This document shows, piece by piece, positions 1 to 9,893 of a DNA stretch of 55,189 nucleotides. The translations under genes were made by a program, and so were the position numbers. Under the pieces are notes generated by a model. It worked only from the letters and a program-made list of their open reading frames with translations. It had not been told where the DNA came from and did not search any database. Position 1 is the stretch's first letter. Each line of letters begins with the position of its first letter. This stretch comes from JANXSD01 sp038206385 (GTDB lineage Bacteria > Bacteroidota > Bacteroidia > AKYH767-A > OLB10). The stretch covers positions 1 to 55,189 of the forward strand of contig JBBRAW010000010.1 in assembly GCA_038206385.1 (NCBI GenBank). The letters are read 5' to 3'.

Positions 1-81
1 AAAGGGTTCTAATTGCTGTTCTATCACTTCTACATTACTTAAGTGGAGTTCAATTTGACTTTGAAGCTGTTTGTTTAACAT
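1..81 (-). CDS. 5' end of an unidentified gene, cut by the left edge
   Basis: An ATG at 81-79 on the minus strand opens a frame with no stop to the window edge (27 codons). It begins MLNKQLQSQIELHLSN and is rich in Gln, Glu and Leu, as in a helical N-terminus. There is no signal peptide and too little sequence to name a family. It lies downstream of and in the same direction as the LOG-family gene, but the terminator at 222-246 separates them, so it probably has its own promoter in 82-221. The evidence is only an open frame with plausible composition; it could be spurious. Confidence 0.4.
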   Translation of the reverse strand, partial: MLNKQLQSQIELHLSNVEVIEQQLEPF

Positions 82-221
82 CTTAATCTTATTGAAAGTA
101 TAGTGTTGATCATATTCACAATCTTAGTAGATGACTTATACTAGAGGTGCATAATTATGTTACGTAATGCTTCTTTGGTATTCACCTGTTTTAGTGTTAA
201 AATTTCAAAATCTTACAAACG

Positions 222-246
222 AAAAAAGGACCCTTTGGAGGTCCTT
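222..246 (-). terminator. Intrinsic terminator after the uvrA/LOG operon
   Basis: A perfect 7-bp stem (AAGGACC at 226-232 and GGTCCTT at 240-246) with a 7-nt loop is followed, reading the minus strand, by a run of T (the A run at 222-227). It sits about 20 bases after the stop codon of the LOG-family gene, so it ends the minus-strand transcript from uvrA. Confidence 0.8.
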
Positions 247-266
247 CGTTATACTTAATATTTATT

Positions 267-974
267 TTAAAAGTTCGGCTTGAGCAGATATTTACTGTAA
301 AAATTATCAATTACTGTTACTGCTTCCTCTGCAGTATCTACTAAGGTAAATAATTTTAAATCATCTGGATTAATATATTTTTCAGTAACTAAAATAGTCT
401 TTATCCATTCCATCAATCCTTGCCAGTAATCTTTTCCTACCATCACAATAGGGAAACGGCCAATCTTTCCTGTTTGAATTAGTGTGATCGATTCAAATAA
501 CTCATCCATTGTGCCAAATCCGCCAGGCAATACAACAAATCCTTGTGCATATTTAATGAACATTAATTTTCTTACAAAGAAGTAATCGAAGGTAATGCTC
601 TTATCATGATCGATATATTGATTCGGCGATTGTTCAAATGGTAGCTTAATATTTAATCCTACCGATTTGCCTCCAGCTTTCTGAGCGCCTTTGTTCGCTG
701 CCTCCATAATACCTGGCCCGCCACCCGTAATCACGCCATATCCTTCTAAAGTGAGCTTATGCGCTATATCTTCTGCAAGTTGATAATAACGTGAATCAGG
801 TTTGGTTCTCGCTGATCCAAAAATAGAAACACATGGACCAATCTTACTCATCTTTTCAAATCCTTCTACAAACTCAGCCATAATTTTAAATATCTGCCAA
901 GTATCTTGCGCTTTTACTTCTTGCCAATCTTTATCAGTAAACGCTTGTCTTATTTTTGCTTCTTCTAAATTCAT
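267..974 (-). CDS. LOG-family (TIGR00730) Rossmann-fold protein
   Basis: A 235-residue cytosolic protein of the LOG/TIGR00730 family. Characterised members are nucleotide 5'-monophosphate phosphoribohydrolases (cytokinin-activating LOG, PpnN-like), which release a free base from a nucleoside monophosphate. Visible motifs are IFGSAR (51-56), the nucleotide-binding GGGPGIMEAANKG (84-96) and the family signature PGGFGTMDE (150-158), whose Gly/Thr and Glu residues form the active site. Length is normal for the longer bacterial subgroup, which has an N-terminal helical extension (residues 1-45 here). It starts 46 bases after the uvrA stop and is probably co-transcribed with it, ending at the terminator at 222-246. 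The substrate in this organism is not known. Confidence 0.93.
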   Translation of the reverse strand: MNLEEAKIRQAFTDKDWQEVKAQDTWQIFKIMAEFVEGFEKMSKIGPCVSIFGSARTKPDSRYYQLAEDIAHKLTLEGYGVITGGGPGIMEAANKGAQKAGGKSVGLNIKLPFEQSPNQYIDHDKSITFDYFFVRKLMFIKYAQGFVVLPGGFGTMDELFESITLIQTGKIGRFPIVMVGKDYWQGLMEWIKTILVTEKYINPDDLKLFTLVDTAEEAVTVIDNFYSKYLLKPNF

Positions 975-1020
975 AATTTGTCTTTATTAATTGCATTTTA
1001 CGGAAAACCTTACATAAAAG

Positions 1021-3861
1021 TTATACTCTTTGTAATTCCATTTCCTTTTGTAAATAATGAGCTGTTACAGAATCTAAATTATTAATAATCTCTTCAGGAG
1101 TTCCATAGCATAAAATATTTCCACCTCTCGACCCGCCTTCAGGGCCTAAATCAATAACATGATCCGCCATCTTTATAACATCCATATTATGTTCAATAAC
1201 AAGAACTGTATTTCCTTTGGATACTAACTTATCCAAAACATCTAATAGAATTCTTACATCTTCAAAATGCAAACCTGTAGTAGGTTCATCAAGAATATAA
1301 AAAGTATTTCCAGTATCCTTTTTTGATAATTCAGATGCTAATTTTACTCTTTGTGCTTCACCACCTGACAACGTTGTACTCTGTTGTCCTAAAGTTATAT
1401 AACCTAATCCAACATCTTGTAGTGTGCGAATTTTATGTAAAATATTCGGCATATTTTCGAAAAATTCTACTGCTTGCTCGATGCTCATATTTAGCACATC
1501 GTTAATTGATTTACCTCGATAACGAACATCTAATATTTCACGATTATATCGTTTTCCATTGCACACTTCACAGATCACATTTACATCAGGAAGAAAATTC
1601 ATTTCAATAACACGCATTCCAGCTCCCTGACAAGTTTCACATCTACCTCCTTTCACGTTAAACGAAAACCAACCCGGTGGATATCCTCTTACTTTCGCCT
1701 CATTCATCTGTGAAAACAAATTTCGAATGTCACTAAAAACTCCAGTATATGTTGCTGGGTTTGATCTCGGCGTTCTTCCAATTGGAGATTGATCTATCTC
1801 AATAACTTTATCAACGTGTTCTAATCCTTTTATTGATTTATATGGTAATGGTCTTGTTTGTGAACGATAAAAATATTGATTGAGAATAGGGTAAAGGGTT
1901 TCGTTTATCAAAGTAGATTTCCCACTTCCAGAAACTCCTGTTACACAAATAAATTTTCCAAGTGGAAATTCAGCATTTACTGTTTTGAGATTATTACCTG
2001 AAGCCCCAATTAATTTGATGCTATGTCCATTGCCTTTTCTTCTTTCACCATAACGAATTTGTAAATCGCCCGATAAATATTTTCCTGTTAAAGAATCCGC
2101 CTTTAACATTAATTCGGGAGTACCTGATGCGACAATTTTACCTCCATGAACTCCTGCGCCCGGACCAATATCAATTACATGATCCGCAGCCATAATTGTT
2201 TCTCGATCATGCTCCACAACAATCACTGAATTGCCTAAATCTCTTAATTCTTTAAGTGAATTTATTAGTCGTGTATTATCTCGCTGATGCAAACCAATAC
2301 TAGGTTCATCCAAAATGTACATCACTCCAACAAGTTGAGAACCGATTTGTGTAGCTAACCTTATTCGTTGTGATTCTCCTCCTGATAATGATCTAGAACT
2401 TCGATTTAAAGTAAGATAATCTAAACCAACATCCAATAAAAATTTCAATCGCTTATTGATTTCTTTCAATACTTCCTTAGCAATTATTTGTTGCTTCTTC
2501 GAAAGTGATTTTTCTACTGTATTACTCCAATCATATAATGCAACAATATCGGTGTTAGATAAATCTGCAATGTTTTTTCCATCCAGCTTGAAGTATAATG
2601 ATTCTTGTTTTAAACGCGAACCTTTACACTCCGGACAAGTTACATAGGCCATAAAACTTTGAGCCCATTTACGCATACGTGATGAAGTGTATTCATCTTC
2701 CAATTGTGTAGAAATAAAACTTGCGATTCCATCAAAACTTAAATTATAACTATTAACAGTTCCTGGTGTATATTCTTTATCAACAGTAAATATTTCATTC
2801 GATCCATATAAGATAATATTCAATGCTTCCTCTGAAATATCATTTATTGGAGTAGTAAGTGTAAAACCAAATCTTTTTCCAATGGAAGCTAATTGCTGAT
2901 GAATCCAATTGTCTTTATAATCACCAAGTGGCGCAATTCCTCCTTGTTTAATACTTCGAGTTGCATCTGGAATTACTGTCTTAATATCGATTTCTGGAAT
3001 TGTGCCTAGTCCGTTACATTTCGGGCAAGCACCATAAGGAGAGTTAAATGAAAAAGAATTTGGAGCAGGTTCATCATACGATATTCCAGTTGTAGGACAC
3101 ATCAAATGCTGACTAAAATGACGTGCTTTATCATCTGCTTCATTAAGAACCATCATTGATCCTTTCCCTTGTTTCAATGTTGTTTTAATACTTTCAGTGA
3201 TGCGTATTCTCCCTTCTTCGTTTACATTTAACCGATCAATTACAATTTCTATATCATGCGTTTTGTAGCGATCAGCTTGTAATCCTCTTTTGATATCAGT
3301 AAGCACACCATCAATTCGTACTTTAACAAAACCCTGTTGTGCAATTTGCTGAAATAATTCACGATAATGACCTTTTCTTCCTTTCACAACAGGAGCCAAC
3401 AATAAAATATTGTTACCATCATATTGCTTAAAAATAACTTCGAGAATTTGATCATCTGTCATCCGTATCATTTTCTCACCAGTAAGATAAGAATACGCAT
3501 CTGATGCTCTTGCAAAAAGTAAACGCATGAAATCATAAATCTCCGTCACCGTTCCTACCGTTGAACGAGGATTTGTATTGGTTGTTTTTTGTTCTATAGA
3601 AATGACCGGACTTAATCCTTTTATTTTATCTACATCCGGACGTTCTAGATTACCTAAAAATTGGCGAGCATACGCTGAAAAAGTTTCCATATACCTACGT
3701 TGACCTTCAGCATAAATAGTATCAAATGCCAAAGAACTCTTACCACTGCCGCTTAGCCCTGTAATAACTACTAATTTATTTCGAGGAAAAGTCACATCTA
3801 CATTTTGTAAATTATGAACTCTCGCCCCGTAAACTTCTACCCACTCTTCTTCCGATATCAT
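1021..3861 (-). CDS. uvrA: UvrABC excinuclease subunit A
   Basis: The DNA-damage recognition ATPase of nucleotide excision repair: a dimer that scans DNA with UvrB and hands damage over to UvrB/UvrC. At 946 residues it is full length. Two ABC-type ATPase modules are present: Walker A GLSGSGKS at 35-42 and a second GVSGSGKS in the C-terminal half, each paired with a LSGGESQR or LSGGEAQR signature and an LDEPS or LDEPT Walker B. Zinc-binding CxxC pairs are visible (CPKCNG, CPECKG, and the C-terminal CETCQG...CEVCNG finger that contacts DNA). A TACCTTTG promoter element lies about 35 bases upstream. It is the first gene of a two-gene unit with the LOG-family gene. Confidence 0.98.
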   Translation of the reverse strand: MISEEEWVEVYGARVHNLQNVDVTFPRNKLVVITGLSGSGKSSLAFDTIYAEGQRRYMETFSAYARQFLGNLERPDVDKIKGLSPVISIEQKTTNTNPRSTVGTVTEIYDFMRLLFARASDAYSYLTGEKMIRMTDDQILEVIFKQYDGNNILLLAPVVKGRKGHYRELFQQIAQQGFVKVRIDGVLTDIKRGLQADRYKTHDIEIVIDRLNVNEEGRIRITESIKTTLKQGKGSMMVLNEADDKARHFSQHLMCPTTGISYDEPAPNSFSFNSPYGACPKCNGLGTIPEIDIKTVIPDATRSIKQGGIAPLGDYKDNWIHQQLASIGKRFGFTLTTPINDISEEALNIILYGSNEIFTVDKEYTPGTVNSYNLSFDGIASFISTQLEDEYTSSRMRKWAQSFMAYVTCPECKGSRLKQESLYFKLDGKNIADLSNTDIVALYDWSNTVEKSLSKKQQIIAKEVLKEINKRLKFLLDVGLDYLTLNRSSRSLSGGESQRIRLATQIGSQLVGVMYILDEPSIGLHQRDNTRLINSLKELRDLGNSVIVVEHDRETIMAADHVIDIGPGAGVHGGKIVASGTPELMLKADSLTGKYLSGDLQIRYGERRKGNGHSIKLIGASGNNLKTVNAEFPLGKFICVTGVSGSGKSTLINETLYPILNQYFYRSQTRPLPYKSIKGLEHVDKVIEIDQSPIGRTPRSNPATYTGVFSDIRNLFSQMNEAKVRGYPPGWFSFNVKGGRCETCQGAGMRVIEMNFLPDVNVICEVCNGKRYNREILDVRYRGKSINDVLNMSIEQAVEFFENMPNILHKIRTLQDVGLGYITLGQQSTTLSGGEAQRVKLASELSKKDTGNTFYILDEPTTGLHFEDVRILLDVLDKLVSKGNTVLVIEHNMDVIKMADHVIDLGPEGGSRGGNILCYGTPEEIINNLDSVTAHYLQKEMELQRV

Positions 3862-3894
3862 ACGATCGCTAGCTTGTCATTTAAAATTGAACGC

Positions 3895-3922
3895 CAAAGG
3901 TAACAAGATCTTCCCCCTTAAA
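3895..3922 (-). promoter_or_regulatory. Bacteroidota-type promoter of uvrA
   Basis: On the minus strand TACCTTTG (3902-3895) matches the -7 consensus TAnnTTTG of the Bacteroidota housekeeping sigma factor. A TTT (3922-3920) lies 17 bases upstream where the -33 TTG/TTTG is expected. The start would fall near 3889, giving a leader of roughly 28 bases. The -33 match is weak. Confidence 0.55.
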
Positions 3923-4112
3923 GTTTAAAAAGAAGGTACTTGATACTTATTATTAGGGATTTTTTGCAAATCAATGAAAATCAAGAATTTCCTTACAGAT
4001 GTCAATCATTCAAAATAAAAGTCATTTCTAAAAGAATTCTAGCATATCTTTTAGATACACTAATTTGAACATTTTGGATAGATCTACGTATTACGGGCAT
4101 AAACTATCTTAT

Positions 4113-7100
4113 ATGAAGCCAAACGCTTCACGAATTTCTTTAGTACTATTTAGGATAACAATTGCTTGTTTAATTCTCTGTAATTGGACGGCAAATGCTC
4201 AGTCACCGATATCCTCATTTTTAATTTCAAATAGTCAAGGTTGCCAACCTTTAAATGTTCAGTTTACGAATACATCAACTAATGCTACCACTTATCAATG
4301 GAATTTTGGAAATGGAAATACATCTACGCAAGTAAATCCAAATAATGTTTATACAACAGTCGGAAATTTTACTGTTACTTTAATTGCAAATGGTCCTAGT
4401 GGAATAAATTCTAGTTCGCAAGTTGTTCAAGTAATTGCTCCACCATTGGCAAATTTTTCTGCTAGTCCTTTAACTGCTTGTCAAGGTTATGGATTAATAC
4501 AATTTACAAATACTTCTGCAAATTATGATTCATGTTTATGGGATTTTGGTGATGGTACAAAATCGTATAACACAAACCCTTCGCATATCTATTCAATTGC
4601 TGGTACGTTTACGATTAACTTAATTGTGTATAATAAAGTTTTTGGATGTTCTGATTTTAAAACCAAAGCGCAATACATTACTATCAATCCTAAACCATTA
4701 TCCGTTATATCTGTTGATACCATGGCTACGTGTAATCAACAACATGTTTTTAATTTTTCTTCCCAATCCGCATCAACAATAAATTCATGGAATTGGAATT
4801 TTGGTGATGGTAATTTCTCAACAAGTACAAATCCTAGTCATACGTATTCGAATGTAGGTAATTTTAATGTTGAATTAATTACGCAAAATAGTTTTGGATG
4901 TAAGGATACTGCACATCTTATTTCTACATTAAATGTATTAGGTAATCCATTACCAATAATTACATCAGGCCCAGTAATTGGATGTACTCCATTTTCAATT
5001 TCATTTACTAGTACTGCACCAAGTCCATCGAATTCTTATTGGGTATTTGGTAATGGAGATTCTGCTTTCACAAAAAATGCAGGATGTTATTATGATTCGG
5101 CAGGAGTTTATGCAGGATATGTGAATATTGTTTATCCTAATGGATGTTCGCAAAAAGTCTTTTTGGATACAGTGAGAGTTGATGCATCTCCTGATCCTCA
5201 TTTTACAATGTCAAATTATTCTGGTTGTAAACCTTTAACTGTAAATTTCACCAATATTTCTGCTCCAGGTATCTATTCATGGTATTGGGATTTTGGTGAT
5301 GGTTCTACCTCAACTCAATCTAATCCTGTTCATGTTTATGATTCTGTGGGATATTTTATTCCTTCATTAGTTGCAACAAGTCCTAATGGTTGTACTAAAA
5401 TTAGTATTAATTCATGGTATTTTGTTAGTGTTAATGGCCCAACGGCATCGTTCAAACCTGACATCACTTCTGGATGCAATCCTTTAACAATTAATTTTTC
5501 AAATACCTCAACAAATGCAGTTTCTTATAACTGGAGTTTTGGCGATGGAACATATTCAACTTTACAACATCCAAGTCACGTATATAATAACATTGGAACA
5601 TATACTGTAAGTCTTATTGTAACAAACACACAAGGTTGTAAGGATACTTTAGTTTACCCAACATCAATTACTGTAACTAGTTCGGTAATGAATTTTATAT
5701 CGCCTGCACCGATTACTGCATGTGCGCCACATTCTGTCAATTTCGCGGATGCCTCAGCTGCTGCTGCATGGCTATGGGATTTTGGTGACGGAACAACATC
5801 AACTTTATCAAATCCTGCTCATACTTATGATACACCAGGAACATATACCGTTTCATTAACTACTTGGATGCCCAATGGTGGGTGCTCTTATTACATTGGA
5901 AACTTCCAAACATTTATTATTGATGGTGCTGTTCCAGATTTTTCTTATACTGTTACAAAGTGTCCACCGTATATTGTAACATTTACTGATAGTTCTCTAA
6001 ATGCAGCAGCTTGGAATTGGAGTTTTGGTGATGGAGGTAATTCTTCTTTACAAAACCCAACTCATTCTTATTCGAATCCTGGATCTTTTGATATTACCTT
6101 ACAAGTAACTACTCCTGGTGGTTGTAGTTCTACATTACAATCAAGTGGAGGTGTTCATGTTACTGGTTTAGGAGCAAATGCAACAATTGTTGTTACTGAT
6201 ACTATTGTTCCAATTGATGCTCAGTTTCACGCAAATTCTACAAGTGCAACATGGTGGCATTGGTCATTTGGTGATGGAGACTCATCCTCATTAGAAGATC
6301 CTGCACATACTTTTGCAGGTTTAGGACCTTATACTATTTCTCTTACTATTGGAAATGATAGTTGTACTTATACCTATACTTATCCTCCGATTACTTTCGG
6401 ACCAGCAGGTCCAGGAAGTGGATCTTTAGGTGGAGGAGTAATTCAACCAACACCAATTGTTTATCATTGCGCTCCATATACTGTTCAGTATAATAATCCA
6501 TATACAAGTGCAGCGAGTGTTGTTTGGTTGTTTGGTGATGGAACAACTTCATCTCAACAAAATCCAACTCATTCCTACATTACATCTGGAGCATTTCAAA
6601 CTATTTTAATAGCGACTGATTCATTAGGTAATAATGATACATTAGTGTTTTCGGAAATTTATCATGTAGTAAAACCAGTTACTGATTTTAATATTGTTAC
6701 GCAGAATACTTGTACTGGTGTTATCGTAAATGTTAGTACAATGATACCTACAATTTCATCTGTTTGGGATTTCGGAAATGGGAATACTTCTAATGCATCA
6801 TCAACCTCTATATTATATCCAAACTCAAATGGAAGTTATGTAATTAGTTTGAATGCTGTTGATACAAATCATTGTAGTACTTTCGTTGCTAAATCTTTTT
6901 CAGTAAGTGTAAATAATCCTATTTCAGCTAATACAAGAAGAGCGTGTGCCGGAGATACAATAAGTTTTAGTGTTGGTAATATGAACTACGTGTCTTATGC
7001 TTGGAGTTTTGGCGACGGAACAACTTCGAATGTAAAAAATCCAACGCATGTTTATACTGATTCATTATCTTTTCAAGTAACATTAGTTGCAACGGATATT

Positions 7101-9893
7101 AATAATTGCCCTACTACATTTAATATGATTTATCAGATTCAAATTTTTGATCCTGAACCATCGTTCACTTATACACCACCAGTAAGTAATTGCCTTTATG
7201 TTTATGTGCAATTTTCTAACACTTCAACTAATAGTGATTCTTGGTCATGGACTTTTGGTGATGGTGGAGTTGCATCTATAAAAAACCCGCAGCACTCCTA
7301 TGTAAGTTTAGGATACCATGATGTTACTTTAACTGCATATAAAGATATCTGCAGTAAATCAATAAAAATTCCTAACCTTGTTTATGTGGCTGATCTGATA
7401 CCAGATTTCAGCTATGCCTATACTGGAAATTGTATTCCAACAGTTGCAACATTTACTAATTTAAGTACTGATGTAGTAAAATGGCATTGGGATTTTGGTG
7501 ATGGTGATTCTTCTACTTTACAAAATCCAGTTCATACTTATTTAAAACCTCCATCAGGTCCAATTACTTTAAAAGTAACTGATGTAAATCAATGTTCAAA
7601 ATCAATATCGAAGCCAAGTTTTAATGGAACGTTATCGTATTTTATTCTTAACGATTCATCTGGATGTAATCCATTTACTACAACATTCATTGACTCTTCT
7701 TCGAATGCAATATCATGGGCATGGGATTTCGGAGATAGCTTTACTTCTAATCAAAAAAATCCATCACATACTTATACAGTTGATGGAATTTATTCTGTTC
7801 AATTAGTTGTTCAGTCAAGTAGCGGATGTTATGATACTTTAAAAGTTGATTCATTAATTGCAGTTGGAACTGCTACTGCAAATTTCGTTGCTGATAGTAC
7901 TTCTGGATGCGTTCCTTTAATAGTAAATTTCACTGACCAATCACAAAGTACTAACAACTGGATTTGGGATTTCGGTGATGGAAGTAATTCTAGTTTACAA
8001 AATCCTTCGCATGTTTATTCTGCTCCCGGAATTTATACTGTAATGCTTATAAGTAAAAATCAATTTGGATGTGCTGATACGATAGTGAAAACACAATTCA
8101 TTACTGTTCGAGGATCTATTCCATACTTTAATGTATCAACTCATTTTGGATGCGCACCTCTTACAATCGCATTTACCGATTCCTCTCAAGGTGCTATAGG
8201 ATGGAATTGGAACTTCGGAGATGGAACAACTGACAATTCAATTAATCCAGTTCATATATATCCAGATTCTGGTAGTTATACTGTATCATTATATACAATA
8301 GACTCAACAGGTTGTTCAACAATTTATACGATGCCACAGCCAATTTTAGTTTCGCCATTAATTTCTGCGAATTTTACAACGAGCGATCTCGTTGGTTGCA
8401 CACCTTTTACTGTTCATTTAGATAATTCAGGATCTATTGCTGATAGCTCAATTTGGATAATGGGTGATGGCAATATAATTTATGGAAATAATCCTACCTA
8501 TACTTATTTGCAAGGAGGAAGTTATTCGATTAAACTAATATCAAAAAATAATTATGGTTGTGCAGATACTTTTGTCTTTGTACAAAATATCATTGTGAAT
8601 AATCAACCTATTGCAGGTTTTTTATCAGACGTTACACAAGGTTGTAGTCCAGTAAATGTTCAGTTTATTAATACTTCTGAAGAACTTTATAATCCTAACT
8701 TTCATTGGGACTTTGGTAACGGTGATACATCCAATTTGGAAAATCCCTCATATATTTTTAATGCAGATGGTGTATACTCAATAACACTTATTGTTACGAA
8801 TGAAGGTGGTTGCTCTTCAACATTTGCTTGGCCTGATTTAATAACTGTTTTCGATACTATTCCACCTCCACCAACAAGCTTATATCGTGTTACAGTTAAT
8901 AACGATCATGAAGTAGAATTGAATTGGCATCTCTGTAATTTGAGAGATATGAATTATTATATTGTTTATCGTTTTAATAATGCTACTTCTAATTATGATA
9001 GTATCGCACAAATATTTCAAAACAATGTAGCTATCATCAATAATATTCCTGTTTACAAAGATTTCAATGTATCTACGCTATCTAATACTTACACTTACAA
9101 AGTTGCAGCATTCGATTTCTGTTTATACCATGAACCTATTACTGCACTTAAAGAACATACCACAATGAATGTGGAAGCTCAAGCTGATACATTGAAAGTT
9201 AATCTTAATTGGACACCTTACTTAGGTTGCGAATTTAATAGATATGATATCTATCGCCAAGAGAATTTAGCAGGTCCTTATCAATTGATTGCCTCTGTTG
9301 ATACCAACACACATCAATTTACGGATACAACAACGTATTGTCCGATGGTATATTCATATAAAATTAGCGCTGTTGCAATCTGCCAAGATGCTATGTTTAA
9401 TTCGTGGAGCGATACAACAAATGCGACTCCATCAAGTGATATTAGTAATCAATACGTAGATGTAATTAGAAGTACTGTTGTTGATAATCATTTCGTTCTC
9501 ACTGAATGGAAAACACCAATATTACATCCTGATTTAGTTGAACGATATAATATTTTTAGATCAACTGATAAACAGAATTTTAAATTCTTAGCCTCTGTTC
9601 CAGCACTCATGCACGAGTTTTCTGATTATGATGTTGAAGTGGGTCAACAGGAATATTATTATAAAGTAGAAATTCAAAATGTTTGCAATAGTGCAACAGC
9701 ATCAAGTAATATTAATTCGTCTATTTTACTTCAAATCCAGCAAAATGATTTAAGTAATATTTTAAAATGGACAAAATATTTCGATTGGAATTCAGGCGTT
9801 GACAGATACGTAATTGAAAAATTAAATGTCAATAATGTTTGGGAAGAAATTCAAACAGTAGATGGCACTACTGTTCAATGGGAAGAGAAATAA
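4113..9893 (+). CDS. Giant secreted PKD-repeat protein, C-terminally truncated
   Basis: A 1926-residue cell-surface or secreted protein. The open frame extends to a TTG at 4065, but the ATG at 4113 (MKPNASRIS...) gives a proper signal peptide ending near TANAQS, so it is preferred. It then carries 19 PKD repeats, counted by the W-x-FGDG...NP-x-H-x-Y...G-x-Y motif (one degenerate repeat reads IMGDG), followed by three complete Fn3-like modules and a fourth that stops midway. PKD proteins of this phylum normally end in a T9SS type A or type B (CHU_C/gliding) sorting domain; none is present here. The stop overlaps the 3' end of the convergent yihY gene by 26 bases, and no continuation is found in the other plus frames. 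It resembles adhesins or SprB-like gliding/matrix proteins. It is probably a truncated gene, so secretion and anchoring are doubtful. Confidence 0.85.
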   Translation: MKPNASRISLVLFRITIACLILCNWTANAQSPISSFLISNSQGCQPLNVQFTNTSTNATTYQWNFGNGNTSTQVNPNNVYTTVGNFTVTLIANGPSGINSSSQVVQVIAPPLANFSASPLTACQGYGLIQFTNTSANYDSCLWDFGDGTKSYNTNPSHIYSIAGTFTINLIVYNKVFGCSDFKTKAQYITINPKPLSVISVDTMATCNQQHVFNFSSQSASTINSWNWNFGDGNFSTSTNPSHTYSNVGNFNVELITQNSFGCKDTAHLISTLNVLGNPLPIITSGPVIGCTPFSISFTSTAPSPSNSYWVFGNGDSAFTKNAGCYYDSAGVYAGYVNIVYPNGCSQKVFLDTVRVDASPDPHFTMSNYSGCKPLTVNFTNISAPGIYSWYWDFGDGSTSTQSNPVHVYDSVGYFIPSLVATSPNGCTKISINSWYFVSVNGPTASFKPDITSGCNPLTINFSNTSTNAVSYNWSFGDGTYSTLQHPSHVYNNIGTYTVSLIVTNTQGCKDTLVYPTSITVTSSVMNFISPAPITACAPHSVNFADASAAAAWLWDFGDGTTSTLSNPAHTYDTPGTYTVSLTTWMPNGGCSYYIGNFQTFIIDGAVPDFSYTVTKCPPYIVTFTDSSLNAAAWNWSFGDGGNSSLQNPTHSYSNPGSFDITLQVTTPGGCSSTLQSSGGVHVTGLGANATIVVTDTIVPIDAQFHANSTSATWWHWSFGDGDSSSLEDPAHTFAGLGPYTISLTIGNDSCTYTYTYPPITFGPAGPGSGSLGGGVIQPTPIVYHCAPYTVQYNNPYTSAASVVWLFGDGTTSSQQNPTHSYITSGAFQTILIATDSLGNNDTLVFSEIYHVVKPVTDFNIVTQNTCTGVIVNVSTMIPTISSVWDFGNGNTSNASSTSILYPNSNGSYVISLNAVDTNHCSTFVAKSFSVSVNNPISANTRRACAGDTISFSVGNMNYVSYAWSFGDGTTSNVKNPTHVYTDSLSFQVTLVATDINNCPTTFNMIYQIQIFDPEPSFTYTPPVSNCLYVYVQFSNTSTNSDSWSWTFGDGGVASIKNPQHSYVSLGYHDVTLTAYKDICSKSIKIPNLVYVADLIPDFSYAYTGNCIPTVATFTNLSTDVVKWHWDFGDGDSSTLQNPVHTYLKPPSGPITLKVTDVNQCSKSISKPSFNGTLSYFILNDSSGCNPFTTTFIDSSSNAISWAWDFGDSFTSNQKNPSHTYTVDGIYSVQLVVQSSSGCYDTLKVDSLIAVGTATANFVADSTSGCVPLIVNFTDQSQSTNNWIWDFGDGSNSSLQNPSHVYSAPGIYTVMLISKNQFGCADTIVKTQFITVRGSIPYFNVSTHFGCAPLTIAFTDSSQGAIGWNWNFGDGTTDNSINPVHIYPDSGSYTVSLYTIDSTGCSTIYTMPQPILVSPLISANFTTSDLVGCTPFTVHLDNSGSIADSSIWIMGDGNIIYGNNPTYTYLQGGSYSIKLISKNNYGCADTFVFVQNIIVNNQPIAGFLSDVTQGCSPVNVQFINTSEELYNPNFHWDFGNGDTSNLENPSYIFNADGVYSITLIVTNEGGCSSTFAWPDLITVFDTIPPPPTSLYRVTVNNDHEVELNWHLCNLRDMNYYIVYRFNNATSNYDSIAQIFQNNVAIINNIPVYKDFNVSTLSNTYTYKVAAFDFCLYHEPITALKEHTTMNVEAQADTLKVNLNWTPYLGCEFNRYDIYRQENLAGPYQLIASVDTNTHQFTDTTTYCPMVYSYKISAVAICQDAMFNSWSDTTNATPSSDISNQYVDVIRSTVVDNHFVLTEWKTPILHPDLVERYNIFRSTDKQNFKFLASVPALMHEFSDYDVEVGQQEYYYKVEIQNVCNSATASSNINSSILLQIQQNDLSNILKWTKYFDWNSGVDRYVIEKLNVNNVWEEIQTVDGTTVQWEEK

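Noticed and set aside
4065..4112. TTG start for the giant PKD protein
   Set aside because: It places 16 polar residues before a good signal peptide; the ATG at 4113 fits better.
5001..5201. Antisense open frame inside the PKD gene (and similar ones in uvrA, asnB, ddl and others)
   Set aside because: Composition is a mirror of the sense gene; no family resemblance, start context or promoter.
4113..9893. PKD repeats considered as a DNA-level tandem repeat array
   Set aside because: The repeats are diverged at DNA level and are protein repeats, not a satellite or CRISPR-like array.
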